DNA from: Propionivibrio sp.
GTDB taxonomy: Bacteria; Pseudomonadota; Gammaproteobacteria; Burkholderiales; Rhodocyclaceae
Reading direction: 5' to 3'
Length of the DNA: 64,000 bases
NCBI GenBank assembly: GCA_029975435.1
Contig: JARKPC010000020.1
Location: 1-64,000, forward strand
Positions 1-12,441 of the stretch are shown here, in pieces. The first letter of the stretch is position 1; every line of letters begins with the position of its first letter. A program made the position numbers and the translations under genes. The notes beneath the pieces are model-generated. The model searched no databases. It was not told where the DNA came from and saw only the letters and a list, made by a program, of their open reading frames with translations.

Positions 1-2229
1 GCCGAGGACGACGAGGCCTACGACATCTGGCACAAGGTCATCGGCGTGCCGGCCGAGCGGGTGATCCGCATCGGCGACAACAAGGGCGCGCGCTACGCTT
101 CCGACAATTTCTGGATGATGGGCGACACCGGCCCCTGCGGCCCGTGCACCGAGATCTTCTTCGACCACGGCGAGCACATCCCCGGCGGCCCCCCGGGATC
201 GCCGGATGAAGATGGCGATCGCTACATCGAGATCTGGAACAACGTGTTCATGCAGTTCAATCGCGACGAGGCCGGCGTCATGCATCCGCTGCCCAAGCCT
301 TCGGTCGATACCGGCATGGGCCTGGAGCGCATCACCGCCGTGCTGCAGCACGTGAACAGCAACTACGACATCGATCTCCTGCAGAGCCTGGTCAAGGCCG
401 CGGCGCGCGAAACCAGCGCAGATGACATGGACAGCCCGTCGTTGCGCGTGCTGGCCGATCACATCCGCGCCTGCTCGTTCCTCATCGCCGATGGCGTCAT
501 TCCCGGCAACGAGGGGCGCGGCTACGTCTTGCGCCGCATCATCCGCCGCGCCATTCGCCACGGCTACAAGCTCGGTGCCCGCGCGGCCTTCTTCCATCGC
601 ATGGTCCCCGATCTGGTGGCCGAGATGGGCAGTGCCTACCCGGAACTGGTCAGCGGCGAGAAGCGCGTCACCGAAGTTCTCAAGCAGGAAGAGGATCGGT
701 TCTTCTCCACCATCGAGCACGGCATGGCCATCCTCGAGAGCGAACTGGCGGCGATGGACGGCAAGGGTGTGTTCAACGGGGAGACGGCTTTCAAGCTGCA
801 CGACACCTTCGGCTTCCCGCTCGATTTGACCGCCGACATCTGCCGCGAGCGCGGCGTGACCGTCGACTCGGCCGGGTTTGAAATCGCGATGAACCGGCAG
901 AAGGAACAGGCGCGCGCCGCCGGCAAGTTCAAGATGTCGGCCGCGCTCGAATACAGCGGTCCGGAAACGACGTTCCACGGCTACGAGGCCCTGGAGTTCA
1001 AGGGCAAGGTGCTGGCGCTGTACAAGGACGGAACGCCGGTCGGCGAGCTGAACGAGGGTGACGCGGGCACCGTGGTGCTCGACGAGACGCCCTTCTACGC
1101 AGAGTCCGGCGGCCAGGTGGGCGATCGCGGCGCGCTGCAGTCGGCGCACGGGATTTTTGCCGTCGAGGATACGCAGAAGATTCAGGCCGCCGTATTCGGC
1201 CACCAGGGAGTGCTGAAGACCGGCAGCCTGAAGGTGGGCGATGCGGTCAGTGCCAAGGTCGACCTCGTCGCACGCAAGCGCACCATGCGCAACCACTCGG
1301 CGACGCACCTGATGCACAAGGCGCTGCGTGAAGTGCTGGGTGACCACGTGCAGCAGAAAGGCTCGCAGGTCGATCCCGACAAGACGCGTTTCGACTTCGT
1401 GCATAACCAGCCGCTGACCGACGAGGAGATCCGCCGCGTGGAGAACATCGTCAATGCGGAAATTCTGGAAAACGCCGAATGCCTGCATCGTGTGATGCCG
1501 ATCGGCGAGGCGCAGAAGCTCGGGGCGATGATGCTTTTTGGCGAAAAGTACGGCGACGAGGTGCGTGTCATCGATATCGGTTCGTCGCGCGAATTGTGCG
1601 GCGGCACGCACGTGAAGCGCACCGGCGATATCGGCGTCTTCACCGTCGTGGCCGAAGGCGGGGTGGCGGCCGGCATACGTCGCGTCGAGGCGATTACCGG
1701 CGACGTGGCGCTGGCCTACATGCAAGGCATGGAGACGGCGCTGGGCGGCGTGGCCGGTACGCTCAAGGTCCAACCCAACGATGTGCAGGCCCGCGTCTAC
1801 TCGATTCTCGATCAGGTGCGCCAGCTCGAGCGCGAACTCGCGCTGCTCAAGAGCAAGCAGGTGGCGGCGCAGGGCGACAGCCTGATCGCTCAGGCTGTCG
1901 AGGTAAAAGGCGCGAAGGTGTTGGCCGCCGTGCTGGAAGACGCGGACGTCAATGCCTTGCGCTCGACGATGGACAAGCTGCGCGACAAGCTCAAGAGCGC
2001 TGCCGTGGTGCTGGCATCGACCGGCGGCGGCAAGGTGACGCTGATCGCCGGCGTGACGCCTGACCTGACCGGCAAGGTCAAGGCTGGCGAACTCGTGAAC
2101 TTCGTCGCCCAGCAGGTTGGCGGCAAGGGCGGCGGCCGACCGGACATGGCGCAGGCGGGCGGCACGGATCCCGAGAAGCTTCCGGCGGCTCTGGCATCAG
2201 TCAAAGGCTGGGTCGAGCAGAAGCTGTAG
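1..2229 (+). CDS. alaS: Alanine--tRNA ligase, 5'-truncated by the window edge
   Basis: Frame is open from base 1; contains [19 protein letters not shown], the [16 protein letters not shown] and [13 protein letters not shown] motifs, and the C-terminal [15 protein letters not shown] motif. Confidence 0.97.
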   Translation, partial: AEDDEAYDIWHKVIGVPAERVIRIGDNKGARYASDNFWMMGDTGPCGPCTEIFFDHGEHIPGGPPGSPDEDGDRYIEIWNNVFMQFNRDEAGVMHPLPKPSVDTGMGLERITAVLQHVNSNYDIDLLQSLVKAAARETSADDMDSPSLRVLADHIRACSFLIADGVIPGNEGRGYVLRRIIRRAIRHGYKLGARAAFFHRMVPDLVAEMGSAYPELVSGEKRVTEVLKQEEDRFFSTIEHGMAILESELAAMDGKGVFNGETAFKLHDTFGFPLDLTADICRERGVTVDSAGFEIAMNRQKEQARAAGKFKMSAALEYSGPETTFHGYEALEFKGKVLALYKDGTPVGELNEGDAGTVVLDETPFYAESGGQVGDRGALQSAHGIFAVEDTQKIQAAVFGHQGVLKTGSLKVGDAVSAKVDLVARKRTMRNHSATHLMHKALREVLGDHVQQKGSQVDPDKTRFDFVHNQPLTDEEIRRVENIVNAEILENAECLHRVMPIGEAQKLGAMMLFGEKYGDEVRVIDIGSSRELCGGTHVKRTGDIGVFTVVAEGGVAAGIRRVEAITGDVALAYMQGMETALGGVAGTLKVQPNDVQARVYSILDQVRQLERELALLKSKQVAAQGDSLIAQAVEVKGAKVLAAVLEDADVNALRSTMDKLRDKLKSAAVVLASTGGGKVTLIAGVTPDLTGKVKAGELVNFVAQQVGGKGGGRPDMAQAGGTDPEKLPAALASVKGWVEQKL

Positions 2230-2251
2230 CTTCTGTCCGCCAACCCGGATA

Positions 2252-2290
2252 CGGCTGCCCCGGCGATCGGGTGCGGCCGTTTTTTTTTTG
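2252..2290 (+). terminator. Rho-independent terminator after alaS
   Basis: Imperfect GC-rich dyad ACGGCTGCCCCG..CGGGTGCGGCCGT followed by a run of T. Confidence 0.7.
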
Positions 2291-2297
2291 AGGTCGT

Positions 2298-2876
2298 TCA
2301 GGCCGGATAGCCGATGCTTTGACCGAGAATGATGCGTTGCTGCGGCCCCAGTCCAAGAGCCTTGCCCAGCGCCTCACGGTCGATCGAGCCGCGCACGACG
2401 GTGGCCAGCCCGAAGGAGGCGCAGAAGAGGTAGGCGTTCTCCACGCTGAAGCCAACATCGGTGGAGCTATAGACCAGTTGCTGTTCGGGATTGAGGTCGG
2501 GCATGCGCGTGTAGTCGGCGACGTAGATCAGGTTGACCGGCGCCGTGGCGACGAAATCCTGCTTGCCGGCGAGCGTCCGCAGGTCGTCTGTCGTTACAGT
2601 TTCCAACGCGTGCCTCTCGATGTCATACCGGTGGGTGCCGGCCGCGGTGATTACGAATACGGTGACTTCCCGGCGGCTGCGCCCGTTGGGCACGGTGAGC
2701 TTGCCGCTCTCCGGGCGGCTGATGCCGGTCGTTGCCCACAGAAGATTGGCAAGCGTTTGCGGGGACAGTTGGCGCTCGCTGAATTCGCGGGTCGAACGGC
2801 GTTCCCGGATGGCGGTCATCAAAGGCTTGCCGCCTTCCATCTCCGGGGCGGGGAGGGCGGTCGTGGCGTTGGTCAT
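2298..2876 (-). CDS. Nitroreductase family (SagB-like) oxidoreductase
   Basis: ERRSTREF...LANLLWATTGISRP...; likely start MTNATTALPAPEM at 2876. Confidence 0.8.
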   Translation of the reverse strand: MTNATTALPAPEMEGGKPLMTAIRERRSTREFSERQLSPQTLANLLWATTGISRPESGKLTVPNGRSRREVTVFVITAAGTHRYDIERHALETVTTDDLRTLAGKQDFVATAPVNLIYVADYTRMPDLNPEQQLVYSSTDVGFSVENAYLFCASFGLATVVRGSIDREALGKALGLGPQQRIILGQSIGYPA

Positions 2877-2966
2877 GGTATTCGGCTCGGAAAATGACGA
2901 AGCGCGAATTCTATCCTGCCGAAAGCGATGGGCGCCGCCCGCCAATGGCGGGCCGGTGTGCCGCGA

Positions 2967-3734
2967 TCAGACGCAGGCCGTCATGCCGCCATCGACGTAG
3001 AGGATCTGGCCGTTTACGAAGCTCGACGCGTCGGAGGCGAGGAAGATGGCTGCGCCGTTGAGTTCCTCGACCTGCCCCCAGCGACCGGCGGGCGTGCGCT
3101 TGCACAGCCAGGCGGAGAACTCGTCGTTCTCGACCAGCGCCTTGTTCATTTCGGTGGCGAAATAGCCGGGCGCGAGGCCGTTGGCCTGGATGCCGTATTT
3201 GGCCCAGTCGGCGCACATGCCTTTGGTCAGATTGGCGACGGCGCCTTTCGACGCCGTGTAGGGGGCGATCGTCGGACGGCCCAGCTGGCTCTGCACCGAA
3301 CAGATGTTGATGATCTTGCCGTGGCGGCGCGGGATCATGTGCCGGGCGACAGCCTGCGAGACGTAGAACACGCTGCTCACGTTGTTGGCCAGGATGGCGT
3401 CCCAGTTCTCGCTCGGGAAGTCCTCCAGCGGCGCGCGGCGCTGGATGCCGGCGTTGTTGATCAGGATGTCGATGGCTCCGAAGTCGCGTTCGATGCGGTC
3501 GACGGCGTTGACGACGGCCGCTTGTTGCGTGACGTCGAAGGCGGCGCATTCGGCGGCAAAACCCTCGGCGCGCATCTTTTCGGTGGCGGCCGCCACGCGT
3601 GTCTCGTCACGGCCGTTGAGTACGATGGTGGCGCCTGCGCGGGCGAGGCCATAGGCCAGCGCCAGCCCGATGCCCTGAGTGGAACCCGTGATCAGGGCGC
3701 GGCGCCCGTCGAGCTGAAATAGTGCGGTTTGCAT
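2967..3734 (-). CDS. SDR family oxidoreductase (gluconate 5-dehydrogenase-like)
   Basis: GSTQGIGLALAYGLA (Rossmann), NNAGIQRRAPLEDF, Y-x3-K (YTASKGAVANLTK); start MQTALFQLDGRRALITG at 3734. Confidence 0.85.
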   Translation of the reverse strand: MQTALFQLDGRRALITGSTQGIGLALAYGLARAGATIVLNGRDETRVAAATEKMRAEGFAAECAAFDVTQQAAVVNAVDRIERDFGAIDILINNAGIQRRAPLEDFPSENWDAILANNVSSVFYVSQAVARHMIPRRHGKIINICSVQSQLGRPTIAPYTASKGAVANLTKGMCADWAKYGIQANGLAPGYFATEMNKALVENDEFSAWLCKRTPAGRWGQVEELNGAAIFLASDASSFVNGQILYVDGGMTACV

Positions 3735-3835
3735 CGTTGAACTCCAATAAGAAATGGTGATTGGCTTGTAAAAGGCATTCGGATGCTTTATACACCAAGA
3801 TTGTGGCAGGTCTCCAATGCTGTCTTGTGATGATC

Positions 3836-3854
3836 TTATCAATCGTCGTGATAA
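3836..3854. promoter_or_regulatory. Candidate LysR-type operator (T-N11-A dyad)
   Basis: TTATCA-ATCGTCG-TGATAA perfect 6-bp arms in the divergent SDR/LysR intergenic region. Confidence 0.45.
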
Positions 3855-3908
3855 CTAGAGCGGGGGTGCGTCCCGGTAAGGCGCCGTGCTCCGTGTCTGC
3901 GGGAGAAT

Positions 3909-4778
3909 ATGGAACTTCGCTTGTTGCGGTCCTTCGTGGTGCTTGCCGAAGAGTTGCATTTCGGACGGGCCGCCGAACGTTTGTGCATCGTTCAGCCGGC
4001 TCTGAGCATGCAGATCCGGGCGCTGGAAAACGAACTCGGGGCGGTGCTTTTCGACCGCGACCGTCATCGGGTCGAATTGAGCGCGGCGGGGCGGGTCTTT
4101 CTGCCGGAGGCGCAGGCCACGCTGGACCAGGCGCAACGCGCCGTGCAGCGGGTCAGGGCGGCGGAAGCCGGCGAGGTCGGGGTGATCCGGCTGGGCTTTG
4201 TCTCGTCGGTGCTCCCCGCCTATTTGCCTGCGCTGATTCGCGAGTTGCACGCGCGCCATCCGTTGATCGAACTTGAACTGAAGGATATGGCGACGCCGGA
4301 CCAGCTGGCCGCGTTGAACGCGAATGCCATTGATTTCGGCTTCGTGCGTCTGCCCATCGACGACAAGCGCGTGGCAACGCGGACCGTTCTCGAAGAGGAA
4401 TTCATCGTCGTGCTGCCGGCGGGCCATGCGCTGTGTGCCTTGTCCGAGGTGGCTCCTGCCGATCTGGCCGGCCATCCGGCATTTTTCCTGGCGCGGCGCT
4501 TTGCGCCCGGCTTCCACGACGCGTTCCTGCTGGCGATGAAGCGCAGCGGCACGCCGCTGGCGATCGCCCGGGAGCTGGGAGAGTTCACCACCATGGTCGC
4601 GCTGGTCGCCGCCGGCATGGGTATCGGCGTCGTGCCAAAGCTGGCCATGGTGGCCAAGCCCGATAACGTTGAAATCCGCCCGCTGCGCTTGCCGGAGTGC
4701 CGATCGCGCGTCGGGTTGGCGTGGACGGAACTCGATACGCCGATCAAGCGGACGTTCCTCAGGTTCATCGGGGGGTAG
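3909..4778 (+). CDS. LysR family transcriptional regulator
   Basis: MELRLLRSFVVLAEELHFGRAAERLCIVQPALSMQIRALENELGAVLFDRD: LysR HTH. Confidence 0.95.
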   Translation: MELRLLRSFVVLAEELHFGRAAERLCIVQPALSMQIRALENELGAVLFDRDRHRVELSAAGRVFLPEAQATLDQAQRAVQRVRAAEAGEVGVIRLGFVSSVLPAYLPALIRELHARHPLIELELKDMATPDQLAALNANAIDFGFVRLPIDDKRVATRTVLEEEFIVVLPAGHALCALSEVAPADLAGHPAFFLARRFAPGFHDAFLLAMKRSGTPLAIARELGEFTTMVALVAAGMGIGVVPKLAMVAKPDNVEIRPLRLPECRSRVGLAWTELDTPIKRTFLRFIGG

Positions 4779-4809
4779 GCAGTGGCCGCTTCCGCGGCGG
4801 CCCCGGGAA

Positions 4810-5469
4810 TTACACCCCCGCGAGAAGTTTTCTCGCCCGCTCCACGCCCAGGCGCGGACTGGTCAGCACCGGCTTCTTCACGTCCTGCAATTCCGGCAGG
4901 AGGACGGTCATGCTGCCCTGCGCAAGGACGATGACATCGCATTCCGCCTCGGCACTGCGCACCGATTCGAGCACCATGGCGTTGTGCTTCTCCCGGTTCT
5001 TTTCTTTCATCAGCACGTCGAGGGCGCCGTCGACCAGGTATTCGACAACGTCGATCTGTTTGCCGGCCTCGGCCGCTTTGCTCCGCACGAGGTTGCAGCT
5101 CGGTTTCATGGTGCTCCTGACGGTGGCCACGACCCCGATCTTCTTGCCGAGTTCGACCGCCTTTTCAGCCATCGCGGCGTCGACCTTGAGTACCGGGACC
5201 GAGACCAGCTGTGCGGCGATGTCCGCCGCTTCGCCGACGGAAGAGCACTGATTGAAGATCAGGTCGGCGCCGTTGGCCGCCGCGGCCTGCACGTAGGCGC
5301 ACATGCGGCTGATGACCTTCGGCGTGATCCCGCCGTTCTGCATGACGTCGTGCAGCAGGCTGTCGTCGACGATGTTATGCACCTTGGCGTCCGGCACCAG
5401 TTCGGCAAACAGGGTATTGAGCTCGGCATGCGAGACGAGGCTGGTGTGGATGATGTAGACCTTCTTCAT
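4810..5469 (-). CDS. Aspartate/glutamate racemase family protein
   Basis: ADLIFNQCSSVGEAAD and VIVLAQGSMTVLLPEL motifs with catalytic-type Cys; 4-bp overlap with the upstream cupin gene. Confidence 0.75.
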   Translation of the reverse strand: MKKVYIIHTSLVSHAELNTLFAELVPDAKVHNIVDDSLLHDVMQNGGITPKVISRMCAYVQAAAANGADLIFNQCSSVGEAADIAAQLVSVPVLKVDAAMAEKAVELGKKIGVVATVRSTMKPSCNLVRSKAAEAGKQIDVVEYLVDGALDVLMKEKNREKHNAMVLESVRSAEAECDVIVLAQGSMTVLLPELQDVKKPVLTSPRLGVERARKLLAGV

Positions 5470-5828
5470 TTCCGGTCTCCGGTAAACAGGATCAGCCCGA
5501 TCAGCTTCAGGGGTGTATCGCCGGTGTTTTCGATGCCGTGGCTGTGGTGATCGTCGACCAGCGTCAGGTCGCCGGCTTCGACATCGTAGACATCTTCATT
5601 GTTGAGGTAGCGGCCGCGTCCTTGGAGAATGTAGTAGGCCTCGATATCGCCCTCATGCCGGTGCAGTCCGACCGAGGCGCCGGGCGGGACGGTGAGTTCG
5701 GCGAACAGGCGGCCCTTGCCGAGCAACTCGTCCGGCTTGAGCAGGTGCTTGACGGTGACCGTGCCCTTGCCGCCGCGCATGGCTTCGTTGTGCTGGGTGA
5801 ACATCTCGGAACTGTGTCGGTAGAGCAT
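5466..5828 (-). CDS. Cupin domain protein
   Basis: PPGASVGLHRHEGDIEAYYILQGRGRY...VDDHHSHGIENTGDTPLKLIGLI. Confidence 0.85.
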   Translation of the reverse strand: MLYRHSSEMFTQHNEAMRGGKGTVTVKHLLKPDELLGKGRLFAELTVPPGASVGLHRHEGDIEAYYILQGRGRYLNNEDVYDVEAGDLTLVDDHHSHGIENTGDTPLKLIGLILFTGDRK

Positions 5829-5952
5829 GGCTTCTCCTCGGGACTGGCGATTGATCGGAGCTGAAGCTCCCATCCTAACGCATCGCGGTCCAACGCGCCT
5901 CAACCAGCCGGGATCGGCGGATAATGGGGCCTTTTACCAGTCGGAGCAAATC

Positions 5953-6939
5953 ATGCGAACCATGAAAATCGGGAAGTCGGGCATCGAGGCGTCGGTCGTC
6001 GGGATGGGGGCGTGGGCCATCGGGGGCGACAGCATGTGGGGGGCGAGCGACGATGCGGAGTCGATCCGCACCATCCATCACGCGCGCGAACTGGGCGTCA
6101 CCCTGCTCGACACGGCGCCGGCCTACGGGCTCGGGCACAGCGAGGAAGTCGTCGGCAAGGCGCTGGTCGGGCGGCGCGGCGATTACGTCCTGTCCACCAA
6201 GTGCGGTCTGCGCTGGGATGGCAAGGAAGGCGCCCTGATGATGGAGCGCGATGGCGTGCGTATCGTGCGCAACTCGCGTCCCGCGAGCATCGCCGAGGAA
6301 GTCGAGATGAGCCTGAAGCGCCTGCAGACCGACTATATCGACATCCACATCGTGCACTGGCAGGAGCTGCCTGAGTTTCCCTGCCCGATCGCCGAGACGA
6401 TGGGCTTTCTGGGCGAACTCAAGAGGCAGGGCAAGATCCGCGCAATCGGCGCGTCCAACCTGAGCGACGCGCAGTTCCTCGAATACGTCCAGGCCGGACA
6501 ACTCGACCTTATCCAGGAAAAGTACAGCATGCTCGACCGCGGCGTCGGCGACCGGCTGTTCGGGTTATGCGACCAGTATGGCGTGACCTTTCAGGCGTAC
6601 TCGCCGCTCGAGCGGGGTGTTCTCAGCGGCAAGATCACGGACGCCTCTCAGGTGCACATGGGCGTGGCGCGCAGCCGCATCAAGTGGTTCCAGCCGGAGA
6701 ACCTGCCGAAGATCGCGGCGCTGACCGGGAAGTGGGCGCCGCTGTGCAAGAAATACGGTTGCACCATGACGCAACTGGTGATCGGCTGGACTGCGGCGCA
6801 GGGCAACGGCAGCAATGTCAATGTTCTGTGTGGCGCGCGCAAGCTCGATCAGATCGAGGACAACGCCAAGGGCGGCGACGTCATCCTTGACGCGGCGGAT
6901 ATCGCGGCGATGCGCCGGGACGCGGAGGGAGTTGCCTAA
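5953..6939 (+). CDS. Aldo/keto reductase
   Basis: GMGAWAIGGDSMWG, LDTAPAYGLGHSEEVVG, IRAIGASNLS motifs. Confidence 0.93.
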   Translation: MRTMKIGKSGIEASVVGMGAWAIGGDSMWGASDDAESIRTIHHARELGVTLLDTAPAYGLGHSEEVVGKALVGRRGDYVLSTKCGLRWDGKEGALMMERDGVRIVRNSRPASIAEEVEMSLKRLQTDYIDIHIVHWQELPEFPCPIAETMGFLGELKRQGKIRAIGASNLSDAQFLEYVQAGQLDLIQEKYSMLDRGVGDRLFGLCDQYGVTFQAYSPLERGVLSGKITDASQVHMGVARSRIKWFQPENLPKIAALTGKWAPLCKKYGCTMTQLVIGWTAAQGNGSNVNVLCGARKLDQIEDNAKGGDVILDAADIAAMRRDAEGVA

Positions 6940-7427
6940 AGACGCCGAATCTTCTCCAGCAGCGCCGTCGTCGATTTCTGGTGGATGAAGGGAATCGACA
7001 CGACGCGTCCGCCCCAGCCGGTGACCTCCCGGTTGCCGACAATCTTTTCGACTGGCCAGTCGCCGCCCTTGACCAGCACGTCGGGGCGGCAGTCGAGGAT
7101 GCGTTCGATTGGCGTGTCCTCGTCGAACCACGTGACCAGCGACACGCATTCGAGCGCGGCCATTACAGCCAACCGGTCGGCCAGCGTGTTCACCGGCCGG
7201 TCGTCGCCCTTGCCCAGGCGTTTCACCGAGGCGTCGGTGTTGAGCGCCACGATCATGGATTCGCCGAGCGCCCGCGCCTGTCCCAGCAGCGTGACGTGGC
7301 CGCGGTGCAGGATGTCGAAGCAGCCGTTGGTGAAAACCAGCGGGCGCGGCAGTTGCGCGAGACGGGCGGGCAGGTCGCCGGGGGCGACGATCTTGGTTTC
7401 GAAGGCGGGAATGTCGAAGGTCGTCAT
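6936..7427 (-). CDS. rfaE2: D-glycero-beta-D-manno-heptose 1-phosphate adenylyltransferase
   Basis: FTNGCFDILHRGHVTLLGQARALG (HxGH nucleotidyltransferase), LVKGGDWPVEKIVG. Confidence 0.9.
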   Translation of the reverse strand: MTTFDIPAFETKIVAPGDLPARLAQLPRPLVFTNGCFDILHRGHVTLLGQARALGESMIVALNTDASVKRLGKGDDRPVNTLADRLAVMAALECVSLVTWFDEDTPIERILDCRPDVLVKGGDWPVEKIVGNREVTGWGGRVVSIPFIHQKSTTALLEKIRRL

Positions 7428-7507
7428 CGGGAACGGGGTTCAGTGTCGGCTGGTGGCGTCAAGGGGGCGGCCCAACCGGGTTGCGATGCTGCGCCGGACA
7501 GAAACGG

Positions 7508-7531
7508 AACGGGGCTGAAATCAGCCCCGTT
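7508..7531 (-). terminator. Terminator of the BON-domain gene
   Basis: Perfect dyad AACGGGGCTGA-AA-TCAGCCCCGTT just 3' of the stop codon. Confidence 0.7.
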
Positions 7532-7537
7532 GGATTC

Positions 7538-9182
<1,645 letters not shown>

Positions 9183-9202
<20 letters not shown>

Positions 9203-9569
9203 CTTTCACCCACTCGATGTTCCGTTCGCTGGTGCCGTCCAGCAACAAGCAGTCGAAGCGGCAATCGCGATCGTGCTTGCGATGGGCGGCAAGATAGTGT
9301 TGCGCCGCAAGGACGATCCGTCTTTGTTTCGCCGCCGTGATGCTGGCGGCAGCGCCGCCGAACCCGGCATTGCGGCGCAGGCGGACTTCGACGAAGACCA
9401 GGCCGGTTCCGTCGCGGCAGACCAGGTCGATCTCACCGCCGCGGCAGCGATAGTTGCGCGCGGCGACGGTCAGGCCACGTCTCTCGAGAAAACGTGCCGC
9501 GAGGTCTTCCGCGATTTGCCCGGTGGCTGTCGTGGTATCGTTGTCGTTCATCGAAAGTGTGATCGCCAT
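9183..9569 (-). CDS. yraN: YraN/UPF0102 family endonuclease-like protein
   Basis: GQIAEDLAARFLERRGLTVAARNYRCRGGEIDLVCRDGTGLVFVEVRLR; start 9569 or 9551. Confidence 0.9.
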
Positions 9570-10419
9570 GACGGAAGAATCTCCCGCATTATATGTAGTC
9601 CCCACTCCCCTGGGAAATCTCGGCGACATTACGCAGCGAGCTCTCGACGTGTTGCGCCAGGTCAGCTGGGTGGCTGCCGAAGATACGCGGCATACGGCCC
9701 CGTTGCTCAAGCATTACGGCGTGTCGGCCCGCTTGCTGGCCGCTCACGAACATAACGAGGAGGCGGCGGCGCAACAGATCGTTGCCCGGCTGAACGACGG
9801 CGAATCGGTGGCGCTGGTCTCCGATGCCGGCACCCCGGCGGTCTCCGACCCCGGCGCCCGGCTCGTGGCACGGGTGCGGCAGGCGGGCTTCCGCGTCGTT
9901 CCCTTGCCTGGTCCTTGCGCGGCGGTGACTGCGCTGTCGGCGTCCGGCCTGAGCGAGCCGCATTTCCTCTTCTACGGTTTTCTTCCGGCCAAGGCGCGTC
10001 AGCGCGAGGATGCTCTGCGGGAGGTGGCCGGGTTGCCCTGTGCGCTGGTGTTCTACGAGGCGCCGCACCGGATTCTGGAAACGGTGGAGTCACTCGCCGC
10101 GGTGCTTGGCGGTGCGCGCACGCTGGTTATCGCCCGCGAACTCACCAAGCTGTTCGAGACGATCCACGCCTGCCCCTTGGGCGAGGCCCTAGCGTGGCTG
10201 CGGGAGGATGCGAACCGGCAGCGCGGCGAGTTCGTGCTGCTGATTTCGGGGGCGCTCGAATCGGGAGAGGACCGCGAGGGCGAGCGCGTGCTGCAACTTC
10301 TGCTTGACGAGGGCTTGCCGGTCAGTCAGGCGGCCCGTTTGGCGCACGGGATCACCGGGGCCGGCAAGAATGCGATGTATGAACTGGCGTTGTCCTTGAG
10401 GAAAGGGGCGGCTACGTAA
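9568..10419 (+). CDS. rsmI: 16S rRNA (cytidine1402-2'-O)-methyltransferase
   Basis: LYVVPTPLGNLGDITQRALDVL, EDTRHTAPLLKHYGV, VSDAGTPAVSDPGARLV. Confidence 0.97.
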   Translation: MTEESPALYVVPTPLGNLGDITQRALDVLRQVSWVAAEDTRHTAPLLKHYGVSARLLAAHEHNEEAAAQQIVARLNDGESVALVSDAGTPAVSDPGARLVARVRQAGFRVVPLPGPCAAVTALSASGLSEPHFLFYGFLPAKARQREDALREVAGLPCALVFYEAPHRILETVESLAAVLGGARTLVIARELTKLFETIHACPLGEALAWLREDANRQRGEFVLLISGALESGEDREGERVLQLLLDEGLPVSQAARLAHGITGAGKNAMYELALSLRKGAAT

Positions 10420-10528
10420 TTCACGGAGGTCGCCGGGTGGGTGGGCGATTGTCGCAGAGGGTTGGGCACGCCGCCTCCTCGATCTTCTTTTCATCTAGAA
10501 TTCAGCCATTACATTCTGAATCGATACC

Positions 10529-11563
10529 ATGCGTCTTACGATTACCCGTCCCGATGACTGGCACCTGCATCTGCGTGACGGCGAAGCGCTGCGCGCTGTC
10601 TTGCCGCACAGCGCAAGGCAATTCGCCCGGGCGATCATCATGCCCAACCTGCGTCCTCCGCTGACGACGGTGGCCGCCGCCGCCGAGTATCGCCAGCGAA
10701 TCCTGGCGGCCTTGCCGGCAGGATCGGGTTTCGAGCCGCTGATGACGCTGTATCTCACCGACAATACGCCGGCAGACGAAATCCGGCGTGCCGCGGACAG
10801 CGGCTTCGTCAAGGCCGTCAAGCTGTATCCGGCCGGAGCGACGACGAATTCGGACGCGGGCGTGACCGATCTCGTCAACTGCGACGCGGCGTTGGCCGAG
10901 ATGGAAACGGTGGGGATGCCTCTGCTCGTGCATGGCGAAGTCACCGATCCGGCGATCGACATCTTCGATCGCGAGAACGTGTTCATCGAAACCGTGCTGA
11001 AGCCATTGCTGGCCAGGCATCCCGGCCTGCGCGTGGTGTTCGAGCACATCACGACGAAGGATGCCGCCGAATTCGTGGCGTCGGCCGGCGACAACGTGGC
11101 CGCGACGATTACCGCGCACCATCTGCTGTATAACCGCAATGCCATCTTCGCCGGCGGCGTCCGCCCGCATTATTACTGCCTGCCGGTGCTGAAGCGCGAA
11201 ACGCACCGCGCGGCCCTGGTGCGCGCGGCCACGTCGGGTAGTCCGAAGTTCTTCCTCGGCACCGATTCAGCGCCGCATGCCCGGAACACCAAGGAAGCGT
11301 CATGCGGTTGCGCCGGGTGCTATACGGCGTTGGCGGCCTTGGAGCTTTATGCCGAGGCCTTTGAGATGGCTGGAGCGCTTGACCGGCTGGAGGCGTTCGC
11401 CAGTTTCAATGGCCCGGATTTCTATCGGCTGCCGCGCAATTCGGGGACCGTGACCCTGGAGAAACGGGCGTGGACCGTGCCGGAGGCGCTGGCCTATGCC
11501 GCCGAGGATGAACTGGTGCCGTTGCGTGCCGGCGAGACGCTATCCTGGAAACTGGTTGCCTGA
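10529..11563 (+). CDS. pyrC: Dihydroorotase
   Basis: [54 protein letters not shown]. Confidence 0.97.
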   Translation: MRLTITRPDDWHLHLRDGEALRAVLPHSARQFARAIIMPNLRPPLTTVAAAAEYRQRILAALPAGSGFEPLMTLYLTDNTPADEIRRAADSGFVKAVKLYPAGATTNSDAGVTDLVNCDAALAEMETVGMPLLVHGEVTDPAIDIFDRENVFIETVLKPLLARHPGLRVVFEHITTKDAAEFVASAGDNVAATITAHHLLYNRNAIFAGGVRPHYYCLPVLKRETHRAALVRAATSGSPKFFLGTDSAPHARNTKEASCGCAGCYTALAALELYAEAFEMAGALDRLEAFASFNGPDFYRLPRNSGTVTLEKRAWTVPEALAYAAEDELVPLRAGETLSWKLVA

Positions 11564-11577
11564 TGATCGTGTCGCGA

Positions 11578-12053
11578 TGAACGGGAGATCCTTCGTGTTC
11601 CCACTCCGATATTTGCCGCTTCTGCTGTTGCCGTTGCTGGCAGGGTGTTCCGACCTGCGTGCCAGCTTTGAGATACAAGGCAGCGCACACGCGCTGAGCC
11701 TGATCCGCATTACCGGCATGCCTTGGGAAAAAACGGCGAAATACTCGATTGTTGCGGCACGCATGCCCGACTGCATGCGCCGGCACGCCATGTCGGAAGC
11801 CGGTCTCAACGCCAAGGTCGAAGTCTATGCGCCGGGCAACAATGCCTGGATACTCCGGCAAAACGGAAGCATGTACGTCGTCGAAACGCGCACCTGCGAA
11901 GGTTTCTCCAAGCTGGACGCTGTTCCGGAAGGCGGATTGGGCCCCTTGATGGGAAGCTTCGAGATGCGTGGGGATAACCTGGTCTTTGCCGCTGCGCCCA
12001 AGGTTGAGCCGCCTGCGGCGGACATTCCGTCTGCCGCGCCGGAGCCGAAATGA
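11578..12053 (+). CDS. Hypothetical lipoprotein
   Basis: MNGRSFVFPLRYLPLLLLPLLAGCSDLRASF: signal peptide and lipobox. Confidence 0.75.
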
Positions 12054-12080
12054 CCGGGCGTGACCTGAGCGGCGTATAAT
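12050..12080 (+). promoter_or_regulatory. Candidate sigma-70 promoter of rnpB
   Basis: Perfect TATAAT at 12075-12080, about 7 nt before the RNA 5' end; weak -35 (ATGACC) near 12050. Confidence 0.6.
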
Positions 12081-12086
12081 CGGCGC

Positions 12087-12441
12087 GGGAAGTCGGCCAG
12101 GCAACCGCTGCGTGCTTCGGCGCGGAGAGGAAAGTCCGGGCTTCACAGAGCAAGATGCCGGTTAACGGCCGGGCACCGCGAGGTGACGGAAAGTGCAACA
12201 GAGAGTAGACCGCCCAAGACCGGGGCAACCCGGGACGGCAAGGGTGAAACGGTGGGGTAAGAGCCCACCGCGGACGTGGTAACACGGACGGCACGGCAAA
12301 CCCCATCTGAAGCAAGGCCAAATAGGGAAGCGCATGGCGTGGCTCGCGTTGCTTCCGGGTAGGCTGCTTGAGCGTACTGGCAACAGTATGCCTAGAGGAA
12401 TGGTTGTCCACGACAGAACCCGGCTTATCGGCCGGCTTCCC
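12087..12441 (+). ncRNA. rnpB: RNase P RNA, bacterial class A
   Basis: GAGGAAAGTCCGGGCTTC, AGGGTGAAACGGTGGGGTAAGAGCCCACCGCG, GACAGAACCCGGCTTATCGGCCGGC; 5' GGGAAGTCGGCC pairs with 3' GGCCGGCTTCCC. Confidence 0.96.
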
